From positions 1 to 64,000 of the forward strand of contig CAIMUP010000054.1 in the NCBI GenBank assembly GCA_903844645.1: a stretch of DNA of 64,000 bases, given 5' to 3'. The notes beneath the pieces are model-generated. The model did no database searches and had not been told where the DNA came from. It saw nothing but the letters and a program-made list of their open reading frames with translations. This document shows positions 54,383-63,073 of the stretch, piece after piece. The DNA comes from an uncultured Bacteroidota bacterium (GTDB lineage Bacteria; Bacteroidota; Bacteroidia; AKYH767-A; JABDAW01). The position numbers and the translations under genes were made by a program. The first letter of the stretch is position 1; every line of letters starts with the position of its first letter.

Positions 54383-55192
54383 TTATTTTGCTCTTACTGC
54401 AATAATCTGACTTTCTCTTACGAACACACCATGAGCGACTTCGACGACAGAAACATTCTGCATTTCTCCGGAAACCAAACCGTCAAAATGACCATGTCCA
54501 ATGTCGGTCCCTAGTGCATATGAGAAGGAGGTTCTTGCGGCATTCCAAAATTTTACACTATAGCAACATCCTCGTGGTCCTATAGGAAAATGTAAATCTA
54601 TTGAACCGACAATTGCACCTGTTTCTCCTCCAAATATTTGGGCACTTTTTCCGCCCCTGCCCTGCGCATGATAGCCATAATGGACACAAATTATTAAACT
54701 TTGTGGCTTATTGGCGTCCATTGCGTCCTGTATAATCCGCATCAAAAGCTTCAGCTTTGTATTCAACTGATCCCAGGCATAATCAACTTGAGCTTCGCCT
54801 ACAGCAGCGCGAAGGTTGGCTATAAGAGGAGTAAGGGCAAGGAGTTGTCCGGGAGGTATTGTGACGTAAGTCGTAGATGCTCCTTTATCACGAATACTCT
54901 CTGCTAATTTTGCCTTGCCTTCGACAGCATCAGGAGCACTGATAGTGGCGGTAATGACGGGGTTTGGATTCGGTACCGACATCAAAACAATGGGTATTCC
55001 TTTCTCTAATTTCAGTCCCGTTCCGTGGTCATTGGTCAGGATAATAATGCAATTCTCGAAGCCCTTTCGTTGCCTCAATTTTTTGGCAAAAGTTCTGCCG
55101 ATGTTGGTGTTCGGGAAGGAAAATTTCAGACCTTCCCCCGTAGGATTTACTTCCGATGCCACTACCTTTTTCCACTCCAGGATGTAGGACAT
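54383..55192 (-). CDS. Hypothetical protein
   Basis: About 269 residues from ATG 55192 (MSYILEWKKVVASEVNPTGE); an ATG at 55228 would add a hydrophobic stretch IVTFVIVIM that could be a weak signal anchor. I do not recognise the family. A segment RKGFENCIIILTNDHGTGLK near residue 43 is followed by KTKLAESIRDKG-like helices, a helical pair in the middle (VDYAWDQLNTKLKLLMRIIQ), and strand-rich C-terminal sequence (SVVEVAHGVFVRESQIIAVRAK). It has a strong terminator and no operon partner. Confidence 0.7.
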   Translation of the reverse strand: MSYILEWKKVVASEVNPTGEGLKFSFPNTNIGRTFAKKLRQRKGFENCIIILTNDHGTGLKLEKGIPIVLMSVPNPNPVITATISAPDAVEGKAKLAESIRDKGASTTYVTIPPGQLLALTPLIANLRAAVGEAQVDYAWDQLNTKLKLLMRIIQDAMDANKPQSLIICVHYGYHAQGRGGKSAQIFGGETGAIVGSIDLHFPIGPRGCCYSVKFWNAARTSFSYALGTDIGHGHFDGLVSGEMQNVSVVEVAHGVFVRESQIIAVRAK

Positions 55193-55484
55193 GATTACAA
55201 TTACAAATGTTACGATTTTGTTGTTCATTTTTTTTTTAATTTTTAAATTATTATTATTTTTAGGATTTGTTTAGACTCGTTTGCATTCAGTGGGATTCCC
55301 ATTCGCGCTTACCAGTTTACCAAACCGCAGGAGGAAGTCGAAGAATTCGATGGGACAAATTTAGAAAACTAAATGGAAAAAAGAATCGAAAGATTTTTCA
55401 ATCCCTTTTATGGAATCCTTTTCTCTTTTGCATCTTATCCTCAAAAGATAAATATTCCAAACAATAATTTAATAAATTAAGACA

Positions 55485-58400
55485 ATGAAAAAGAAAAATG
55501 TAATCCGTAAAATTGTGAGCCTTGCCTTTGTGATGGCAATCGTATTTGGGGCAATGAGCCTTATTAAAGCAAGTGGTTATTTCCAACAGGAAGTAGAGAA
55601 TGACTTCATCAAGAAAGCGAAAAACAAGTTTGTTGCTGCGAATGACAAACTACCTGAAGACCGCGTGTACATGCAGTTTGACAAACCATTCTACAAACCT
55701 GGTGAGACTATTTGGTTTGCTGCTTATCTGCGCAATGGCAAGGACTTTACTCCTTCCGAAAAGAGTGATATTCTTCATGTCCAATTGATTGGTCCGAAGG
55801 GAAATGTGGAGAAAGAAATCAAAGTAATCGGGAAGAATGGAAAAACTGTTGGCGATTTCACATTAGGTGCTGAATCTCCTGGTGGTTTATACAAAGTAAA
55901 GGCATTTACCAACTGGCAAAAGAATGAAACGGACACTGTTTTCTTTGAAAAAGAATTGACTGTGCAGGATGTTGTTTTGCCTAATCTTAAAATGAAATTG
56001 GACTTTGAACGTAAAGCCTTTGGTCCCGGTGATGAAGTGATTGCTAAGTTGGAATTAAATACCAATGAGAACCAACCTTTGGCGAATTATAATTTTAAAT
56101 ATATCGCTAATCTTGAAGGGAAAAAATTATTGGAAAGTACTGCTGTTACAGGAAATGATGGAGTGATGTACATTCGGTTTAAACTGCCTGAAACATTGAA
56201 AACTAATGATGGCTTGGTGAATGTTCTGATAGATTATCAAGGACAAACGGAATCTGTTTCTCGTTCAATTCCGATTGTATTAAACAACATCAATTTTGCC
56301 ATGTATCCAGAGGGTGGTGATTTGGTTAATGGCTTGGAAAGTCGCGTTGCATTTAAGGCTTTGAATGAGTTTGGGAAGCCCGCAGATGTTGAAGGAGATG
56401 TCTTTGATTCTAATAATAAATTAATGAGTCATTTCGCGAGTTATCATCAAGGTATGGGAGCATTTAATATCAAGCCAGATGGTGGAAAGAAGTATTATGT
56501 AAAGATAGACAAGCCTGAAAATATCAATACCAAATATGATCTCCCAGAGCCGATGCCAAGAGGGTATGTTATCAGTACTGATAATGTTAATCCCAATGAA
56601 TTAGTATTGAATGTAAAGTCAACAGAGACCGAAGAGTTGAACATTATTGCACAAACAAGAGGAAAGATTTGTTATGCAACTTCCTTTGCCGCAAATGCAG
56701 GGAATAATAAACTAATTTTACCAACAAATCAGTTCCCGATTGGTGTTTCTCAAATAACTTTATTCGATTCTAAAGGTGTGGAAAGAGCAGAACGTTTGGT
56801 CTTCTTAAATAAGAACAAACAATTGTCCATAGCAATAGAAACTGATAAGGAAAAATATCTGCCAAGAGAGAAAGTAAAGATGACTGTTACCATAAGAGAT
56901 GATCGCGGAATGCCAATGCCGGCAAGTGTTTCCATGTCTGTGGTTAATGATCAATTGCTTTCATTTGCTGATGATAAGTCAGGGAATATTTTATCAAAAT
57001 TGCTTTTAGAAAATGATATAAAAGAAAAAGTCGAAGAGCCTGCTTTCTACTTTAATACCAAAGAACCAAAAGCCGATGTAGCATTAGATTACTTAATGAT
57101 GACAGCGGGTTGGAGAAGATTCACCTGGAAGAAAATTCTTGATAACGACTTGCCTAATGTAGCCTTCCAAGGCGAGAAAGCAGTACTGTCAGGAACTATT
57201 ATTGATCAAAATAATGCCAAGCCAATATCAAAAGCAACTATTAAGATAAATGGTAAGGATCAAACAATAGCTGTTAATGAAAAAGGAAAGTTTTCAATAG
57301 ATAAAATAGATCTTACATCACCAGTTAATTTAGCAATAACTGCCGAAGGTTATACACCTCAAACCATTGCTGTATATGATTACAAGCCCGATGCCAAATA
57401 TTATCTCAATGATGTGAACAGAGTTGTTTATACACGTGCGGAAGGAATGGTTCAACAGGACTTTCAGGCACAACCAAATATGGCAGCACCTGCTCCAGCA
57501 ATGGGAGCAATGCAATGGAAGGCACAAGATCAGGTTGTGAATGTTCCTCGTAAAGCAATGGCTAATAAAAGCGCTGTTCCCATGGCTAAACCAAGTCCTG
57601 ATAAGAAGAAAGATAACGGTATTGATCATCAAAAACCTCAAGAAGAACACCTTGCGAAGAATGCAGTTGTTAATGCTAAAGCAGGCAAGAAAATGATGCT
57701 TGCAGAAAAGGATGAAGCGCGTGCTTTCAGAGGAAATGGCTTTGCAAGATTGAATGCAAAAGATAATGCTGAATTTGTTAATGATGAAATGCTTGAACAA
57801 CCCAATCAACAGGTTAAGCCCGTCATCGGATATTATCGTGCTAAAGAATTTCCTAATACTGTCTATACTACTTCCAATGAAAATGTTGTTCGTAATGACT
57901 TTCGTTCTACAATTTATTGGAATGGGAACATTGAAATTGATAGGACTGGCAAGGGTTCTGTGGAGTTTTATAATTCTGATGATATAAGTTCGTTCCGTAC
58001 CACTGTCGAAGGTATTTCTTCTGACGGAATGATCGGTAGAACCGAGAAAACTTACTTCACTCAATTGCCTTTTGCCATGACTGTCAAGGCTCCTAATGAA
58101 GTTGCTACGGAAGATAAAGTTTTTATTCCTCTTACTTTAAAGAATAACACTACTAATAACATCACTGGCAGCCTTACAATCAAGGCTCCGCAAGGGTTTA
58201 AAGAGCTTACTCCTATTGCAACTTCTCAAACATTAGCTGCGGGACAAGTAAAGGTTATTTATTTAGATTATCAAGTCCTTAATACCACTGGAGATGGTGA
58301 TCTTGACATCGCTTTCAATAGTTCGGGATTGAATGATGAATTCACTTCCAAGATAAAGATTGTTGCTAAAGGATTTCCTGTTACTCTTTCCTTCTCCGGC

Positions 58401-59957
58401 AAGGAAATGAGCAAGGAATACAACATAGATATTCAGAATATGGTGAATGGTTCGCTCACTGCCCAACTCACCGCATTCCCTTCTGTGGTAAGCGATTTGA
58501 CAAAGGGTGTTGAAGGTATTCTTCGTGAACCTGGTGGTTGTTTCGAGCAGACTTCTATGAGTTCTTATCCTAATGTTATGGTCTTGAATTACCTTAAAGA
58601 AACCGATACCAAAGATGAAAAATTATTAGCCAGTGCAAGTGGCTTCGTTGACAGAGGTTATAAGAAATTAACTACATTTGAAACTAAAGAAAAGGGATAT
58701 GAATGGTTCGGTGGTGCCCCTGCTCACGAGGCTTTGACTGCTTATGGTCTCATGCAATTCAATGATATGAAAGGAGTTGAAAAGAATGTGGATCAAAAGA
58801 TGATTGATCGCACTGCAGATTGGTTAATGAGTCGCAGGGATGGTAATGGAAGCTTCAAGCGCAATCCAAGGGCTTTAGATAACTTTGGTGGAGCTTCTGA
58901 AGACATTACTAATGCCTACATTATTTATGCTCTTACCGATGCCGGTTATACTGATTTAGATAAAGAAATCACTCAAGCCAACAAGAAGGCATTAGGTAGC
59001 AAAGACCCCTACCAGCTTGCTCTTCTCGCCAATACTCTTTTCAAAAAGAAGGATAATACAAGGGCTGAAAAGGTGCTTACAGACCTTCTTTCCAAGCAAC
59101 AAAAAGATGGTAGCTGGACTGGTACATCGTCTTCCATTACCCGATCTGGCGGGCAAAGCCTTACTATCGAAACTACTTCCCTTGCAATCCTTGCTATCAT
59201 TAAAAGTTCTGGAAATAACAATGAATCATTGAATAAAGCCATTCAATATTTAGTCGGTGCGCGCAGTGGTTACGGGGCTTTCGGCTCTACTCAAGGAACT
59301 ATTCTTGCTCTTAAAGCCTTAACCGAGTATGCTAAATTCTCTAAGCATACTAATGAAGATGGAACCATTGAATTTTATGTTGATGGCAAGAAAGTTTCTG
59401 AAAAATCGTATAAAGCGGGAGACAAAAACGCTATTGTTTTAGACAGTTTGAACAGATATATCAAACCTGGCAAACACGATTTGAAAGTGAAGTATGTTGG
59501 ATGCAAGAACCCTCTCCCCTACTCTATCGCGGTCACATACAATACTTCGCTTCCCAACTCTTCAAAGGATTGCAAGGTGGCTATTGAAACAAAATTATTT
59601 ACTAATTCGATCAAAGCCGGAGAGACGGTTCGCCTCGCCACAACCCTTACCAATACTACGAAAGATGGACTTCCCTCTACGATGGCTGTGATAGGAATTC
59701 CCGCAGGACTTTCGCCACAACCCTGGCAGTTAAAGGAGATGCAAGAGAAACATATCTTCGATTATTATGAAATTAAGGGCAATACCGTCATCTGTTATTA
59801 CCGCCAGATGGCACCTTCCGAAGTTAAGAATATCAACTTCGATTTAAAGGCTGATATTCCCGGAACCTTTGATTCACCGGCTTCTTCGGCTTACCTTTAT
59901 TATACCAACGAGTTCAAATGTTGGACATCCACGGGCAAAGTAACCGTGAGAAATTAA
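55485..59957 (+). CDS. Alpha-2-macroglobulin family protein with thioester motif
   Basis: A 1490-residue envelope protein, anchored or exported by an N-terminal hydrophobic segment (VSLAFVMAIVFGAMSLI). Macroglobulin-like MG domains begin at DRVYMQFDKPFYKPGETIWFAA (near residue 58). A carboxypeptidase-regulatory-like fold (LSGTIIDQNNAKPISKATI) is inserted near residue 570, followed by an Ala/Met/Lys-rich linker near 660-760. The A2M core and thioester GGCFEQ with Cys1019 follow, then the alpha-helical thioester domain and receptor-like C-terminus. Bacterial relatives trap attacking proteases covalently. The usual partner penicillin-binding protein 1C gene is not adjacent. Confidence 0.93.
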   Translation: MKKKNVIRKIVSLAFVMAIVFGAMSLIKASGYFQQEVENDFIKKAKNKFVAANDKLPEDRVYMQFDKPFYKPGETIWFAAYLRNGKDFTPSEKSDILHVQLIGPKGNVEKEIKVIGKNGKTVGDFTLGAESPGGLYKVKAFTNWQKNETDTVFFEKELTVQDVVLPNLKMKLDFERKAFGPGDEVIAKLELNTNENQPLANYNFKYIANLEGKKLLESTAVTGNDGVMYIRFKLPETLKTNDGLVNVLIDYQGQTESVSRSIPIVLNNINFAMYPEGGDLVNGLESRVAFKALNEFGKPADVEGDVFDSNNKLMSHFASYHQGMGAFNIKPDGGKKYYVKIDKPENINTKYDLPEPMPRGYVISTDNVNPNELVLNVKSTETEELNIIAQTRGKICYATSFAANAGNNKLILPTNQFPIGVSQITLFDSKGVERAERLVFLNKNKQLSIAIETDKEKYLPREKVKMTVTIRDDRGMPMPASVSMSVVNDQLLSFADDKSGNILSKLLLENDIKEKVEEPAFYFNTKEPKADVALDYLMMTAGWRRFTWKKILDNDLPNVAFQGEKAVLSGTIIDQNNAKPISKATIKINGKDQTIAVNEKGKFSIDKIDLTSPVNLAITAEGYTPQTIAVYDYKPDAKYYLNDVNRVVYTRAEGMVQQDFQAQPNMAAPAPAMGAMQWKAQDQVVNVPRKAMANKSAVPMAKPSPDKKKDNGIDHQKPQEEHLAKNAVVNAKAGKKMMLAEKDEARAFRGNGFARLNAKDNAEFVNDEMLEQPNQQVKPVIGYYRAKEFPNTVYTTSNENVVRNDFRSTIYWNGNIEIDRTGKGSVEFYNSDDISSFRTTVEGISSDGMIGRTEKTYFTQLPFAMTVKAPNEVATEDKVFIPLTLKNNTTNNITGSLTIKAPQGFKELTPIATSQTLAAGQVKVIYLDYQVLNTTGDGDLDIAFNSSGLNDEFTSKIKIVAKGFPVTLSFSGKEMSKEYNIDIQNMVNGSLTAQLTAFPSVVSDLTKGVEGILREPGGCFEQTSMSSYPNVMVLNYLKETDTKDEKLLASASGFVDRGYKKLTTFETKEKGYEWFGGAPAHEALTAYGLMQFNDMKGVEKNVDQKMIDRTADWLMSRRDGNGSFKRNPRALDNFGGASEDITNAYIIYALTDAGYTDLDKEITQANKKALGSKDPYQLALLANTLFKKKDNTRAEKVLTDLLSKQQKDGSWTGTSSSITRSGGQSLTIETTSLAILAIIKSSGNNNESLNKAIQYLVGARSGYGAFGSTQGTILALKALTEYAKFSKHTNEDGTIEFYVDGKKVSEKSYKAGDKNAIVLDSLNRYIKPGKHDLKVKYVGCKNPLPYSIAVTYNTSLPNSSKDCKVAIETKLFTNSIKAGETVRLATTLTNTTKDGLPSTMAVIGIPAGLSPQPWQLKEMQEKHIFDYYEIKGNTVICYYRQMAPSEVKNINFDLKADIPGTFDSPASSAYLYYTNEFKCWTSTGKVTVRN

Positions 59958-59977
59958 AGAATATTCTTAAAAAATTC

Positions 59978-60016
59978 GGGAGGGCGGATAGGATTAATTT
60001 CTATCTGCCCTTTTGA
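59978..60016 (+). terminator. Rho-independent terminator of the macroglobulin gene
   Basis: GGGCGGATAG at 59982-59991 pairs with CTATCTGCCC at 60001-60010 (one G-U pair), followed by TTTTG. Confidence 0.8.
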
Positions 60017-60019
60017 ATT

Positions 60020-60382
60020 TTAGGGCTTGTTCTTTTTACTTTTTAGATCGGTAATAAATTTTTCTACTTGCTCCAATTCATCAATTTTCAGAGTGCTTAT
60101 TCCCTTTGAAACATTCGCCATGACCTCCTTTTTTTTCAAAGAAAAGAGAGGATGGTTCTCAATATTTTTTACTGCTGCATCGGGATACCATTCGAGCAAT
60201 TCATTGGGGGTGCAATGAAATAATTCACAAATTTTTTCGACATCTTTTAATCTTAAAACGGACATATCTCCCCTGCAATATTTCGTGGCGGAGCTTTGCG
60301 AAAAGCCGTTTATTTTGAGATGGGTAAATCCATTTTTGATGCCCTTTGACCTTAACAGGAATTCTAGATTAAATCTTAACAT
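60020..60382 (-). CDS. XRE-family helix-turn-helix regulator
   Basis: A 120-residue protein with a Cro/CI-type DNA-binding domain in the first ~70 residues: LEFLLRSKGIKNGFTHLKIN, GFSQSSATKYCRGDMSVLRL as the recognition region, and DVEKICELFHCTPNELLEW. The second half is a charged helical tail (MANVSKGISTLKIDELEQVE) that may dimerise. The domain layout is that of small regulators in Bacteroidota; the target is unknown. It stands alone, its stop close to the macroglobulin terminator, with a -7 box at 60432. Confidence 0.88.
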   Translation of the reverse strand: MLRFNLEFLLRSKGIKNGFTHLKINGFSQSSATKYCRGDMSVLRLKDVEKICELFHCTPNELLEWYPDAAVKNIENHPLFSLKKKEVMANVSKGISTLKIDELEQVEKFITDLKSKKNKP

Positions 60383-60431
60383 TTGAGTTTTTATTACTTT
60401 ATTTATGGATAATTAATTACTTATAACATTG

Positions 60432-60439
60432 CAAAGATA
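60432..60439 (-). promoter_or_regulatory. Bacteroidota -7 box (TATCTTTG)
   Basis: Matches TAnnTTTG on the minus strand, 50 bp before the XRE regulator start, and is on the gene side of the adjoining array. Confidence 0.5.
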
Positions 60440-60477
60440 TTAAATGGAGGCGAAAGGGATCAATTATTTTGATTCGC

Positions 60478-60628
60478 GCAACTGTAATATTGACTAATTA
60501 CACTAAAATACTGACTAAATACACTATAATACTGATTATTTACACTGTAATATTGACTAAAGACACTGTAATAATGAATAGCGCAACTGTAATAGAGAAT
60601 AACTACACTTTAATAGTGATTACAAAAA
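60478..60628. repeat. Tandem array, 21-bp unit, 7 copies (ACTGTAATATTGACTAA family)
   Basis: ACT marks units at 60481, 60502, 60523, 60544, 60565, 60586 and 60607, exactly 21 bp apart. Sequence identity between copies falls to about two thirds, yet there is no indel. The centre of several copies is TAATATT, a dyad. It lies between the XRE gene promoter and the 3' end of the MFS gene. Confidence 0.93.
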
Positions 60629-60674
60629 CTCTGTTTTAGCTTATCGCAATTGCATAATAAAATAGGATAAGAGC

Positions 60675-62093
60675 CTATTTTCCCACTTCTCCCCTCAATA
60701 CTTTTCGTTGAATCGGAATACGCATAAGCATGATCAATCCGATGACAAAAAAGAGGAGTAAAACGATAATGGAATTGCGCATATTTCCGGTTAATTGATT
60801 GATTAAACCGAAGGCGAAAGTGCCTATGACGGTTCCTGTTTTATCACAGACATCGAAGAAGGAAAAGTACGAAGCGTGGTCGGTTGTTTCGGGTAATAAT
60901 TTAGAATATGTGGAGCGCGAAAGCGATTGGATACCACCCATCACCAAGCCCACCAGTACTGCAATCATGATGAATACTGTTTGCTCATTTACGCCGAATC
61001 TTTTGTCATCGAAATAGGCAGCAATAGCAACTATCATCCATACAAAAATTGCTATTGCCAATGCACGGATGTTGCCGAATTTTTTGGATAAGAATGAAAA
61101 CAAAAACGCTCCGCCAATGGCGACAAATTGGATGATAAGAATGATGGCGATCAGGACGGATGTGTTCAAATGAAGCTCGCTGTTTCCGAAGAGTGTCGCC
61201 ACATACATCACAGTTTGGCAGCCCATGTTATAAAAGAAAAACGAGATGAGAAATCGTTTCAATCTCGTGGTATGTTGTAGCTCTGCCCACACTTTTTTTA
61301 ATTCAGCATAGCCGTGAAATAAATAATTACCGGCAGGGCGGGTTATCTTGTAAATGTTATGCGGTAAATAAGTGAAGGTATATTGCGCAAAAGCGAACCA
61401 CCAGATGCCCACCGTGAGGAACGAGATGCGGGATGCCGGACCGGAATAGAAGTCTTTGGCGAGCTGCATGGCATCATCGGTTTTCAGGGCTGGATTGGCG
61501 GTAATTAAGGCGTTCATCTTGCCGGAAACATCGAAGAAATATTGCGGAAACTGAATCATGAATAAATTAAAGATTAGCAAAATAGAACTGCCGATATATC
61601 CCATGGCAAAGCCACGGGCACTCACTTTATCCTGGTCTTCCGGCTTCGCAATTTCAGGTAAAAAGGCATTATAAAAAACGATACTTCCGGCATATCCAAT
61701 GGCAGCGAACATAGCCCCTAGCACCCCAATAGCAATGGTTTCGGGTCCTTTGAAAAAATAAAGCATTGCACAAGATATCGCTCCAAGAGTGCTAAAGAAA
61801 TACATGAATCGTTTCTTGTTTCCGCTATAATCGGCGATGGAAGAAAGCAGAGGATTGATGGCGGCAATGACTAAGAAGGCGATAGAGATGGTATAAGTTT
61901 GCAACGAATCGGCATTGAATGAAAAGCCGAGGAAGTCCACATTTTTTGAACCTTTGGTGGTAGCTACTGCAGTGAAATAAATCGGAAAAATAGCCGAAGC
62001 GATTGTCAAGGAATAGGCAGAATTTGCCCAATCGTAAAACGTCCATGCGGTAACGATTTTTTTATTCCCTGTGATGCCTTTTATTTTATTCAT
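60675..62093 (-). CDS. MFS transporter, UMF1 (Atg22-like) family
   Basis: A 472-residue inner-membrane protein with about twelve membrane helices. The opening TAWTFYDWANSAYSLTIASAIFP is the hallmark of the UMF1/Atg22-like branch of the major facilitator superfamily. A loop NAFLPEIAKPEDQDKVSARGFAMGYIGS between helices 4 and 5 (read in parts) and GGIQSLSRSTYSKLLPE in the second half are conserved in the family. The substrate is unknown; eukaryotic Atg22 exports amino acids from vacuoles. It is monocistronic; no promoter of the standard form was recognised. Confidence 0.93.
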   Translation of the reverse strand: MNKIKGITGNKKIVTAWTFYDWANSAYSLTIASAIFPIYFTAVATTKGSKNVDFLGFSFNADSLQTYTISIAFLVIAAINPLLSSIADYSGNKKRFMYFFSTLGAISCAMLYFFKGPETIAIGVLGAMFAAIGYAGSIVFYNAFLPEIAKPEDQDKVSARGFAMGYIGSSILLIFNLFMIQFPQYFFDVSGKMNALITANPALKTDDAMQLAKDFYSGPASRISFLTVGIWWFAFAQYTFTYLPHNIYKITRPAGNYLFHGYAELKKVWAELQHTTRLKRFLISFFFYNMGCQTVMYVATLFGNSELHLNTSVLIAIILIIQFVAIGGAFLFSFLSKKFGNIRALAIAIFVWMIVAIAAYFDDKRFGVNEQTVFIMIAVLVGLVMGGIQSLSRSTYSKLLPETTDHASYFSFFDVCDKTGTVIGTFAFGLINQLTGNMRNSIIVLLLFFVIGLIMLMRIPIQRKVLRGEVGK

Positions 62094-62227
62094 ACGGGGG
62101 TAAAACTAAAAATCTTTTGTGGAATCAGGAAATAGTAATCGGTCATTTTTCTTTTTCCTAATGAATCATTCCTCGAAAAGGGAAGATTAGATGGGTCATA
62201 TTTTTAAAGAAATATTCGTCGAGAATT

Positions 62228-62257
62228 TTGTCAATTCAAAAATTCTCCGTAACTTTG
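62228..62257 (+). promoter_or_regulatory. Full-consensus promoter TTG-N19-TAACTTTG
   Basis: TTG at 62228-62230, exactly 19 bp, then TAACTTTG at 62250-62257. This is the complete Bacteroidota housekeeping (sigma-ABfr) promoter pattern. The start of the small protein is 64 bp downstream, giving a leader of about 55 nt. Confidence 0.75.
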
Positions 62258-62320
62258 CATTATAATTCGATTTTACCTCTTTGTTACAAGTTCATTTTTT
62301 AAGATAAATACAAACAAAAT

Positions 62321-62620
62321 ATGAGACATCCTGACTGTTACTTTCACGAATTTCACCGCCCCGGAACCAAAGTTGAATTGTATTTGGAAGAAAGCCGCGA
62401 GCCCATGATTGGCGTTATTGTGCGGTTAATTCCGAATATTGCGAAGGTAATTAATGGAAAAACGCACTCTATTAGTATTGTTATTTTTGTGAAGGAGGAG
62501 GATTATTTTGATTATTCTCAAACCGAGCAAACTCGTGCTGATAAGGATAAATTTGGCATGAAAATACCTGCTGATACCATCGAAAAGGTGGAATTTCAGA
62601 TTAGTAAAATCGTATTCTAA
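62321..62620 (+). CDS. Small conserved-looking hypothetical protein
   Basis: A 99-residue protein without signal peptide (MRHPDCYFHEFHRPGTKVEL). Strand-rich: VELYLEESREPMIGVIVRLI, then SISIVIFVKEEDYFDYSQTE and a closing VEFQISKIVF. I do not recognise the family. The excellent promoter 64 bp upstream and its regular codon use make it a real gene. It is followed by a 21-bp array and then the next gene's promoter. Confidence 0.75.
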   Translation: MRHPDCYFHEFHRPGTKVELYLEESREPMIGVIVRLIPNIAKVINGKTHSISIVIFVKEEDYFDYSQTEQTRADKDKFGMKIPADTIEKVEFQISKIVF

Positions 62621-62697
62621 TTCCTTAAAACTCCCGTTATTAACCTCAAATTCCAATAATACTTCAGGAATTACAGTAAATGGGCGTCGTTTTTTAT

Positions 62698-62850
62698 TCT
62701 AACAAGTTTTCAGACGTCTCTGGAAAGTTTTCAGACGCCTCTGAAAAGTTTTCAGACGCCTCTGGAAAGTTTTCAGACACCTCTGGAAAGTTTTCAGACA
62801 CCTCTGGAAAGTTTTTAGACACCTCTGGAAAGTCGTTAGAATGCTCTAAA
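62698..62850. repeat. Tandem array, 21-bp unit, 7 copies (TTTTCAGACGCCTCTGGAAA family)
   Basis: CAGAC marks units at 62711, 62732, 62753, 62774 and 62795, with decayed TAGAC at 62816 and TAGAA at 62837; all steps are 21 bp. Each unit holds a dyad, TTTCAGA-CGCC-TCTGGAAA, covering most of it. It lies upstream of the promoter at 63012. Confidence 0.95.
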
Positions 62851-63011
62851 AAGAGAAAAATCAGGATTAATTTATCCATTAAAAGGTTACAAAACCTTTT
62901 CTCCGATCTTTCTTTATTAATAAGTCAATATCGGGATTATGGATACTGGACTTTTAAAAATTGGGGCTGGTATTTTATGCCTGAACGGGTAAGAATATTT
63001 TTATTTCCGTT

Positions 63012-63041
63012 TTGCCAGGGGAAATTTCTGATGTAATTTTG
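63012..63041 (+). promoter_or_regulatory. Full-consensus promoter TTG-N19-TAATTTTG
   Basis: TTG at 63012-63014, 19 bp, then TAATTTTG at 63034-63041 followed by CGCC. The secreted protein start is 33 bp downstream. Confidence 0.75.
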
Positions 63042-63073
63042 CGCCATTAATAACAAATAAAATTTATAAAATT

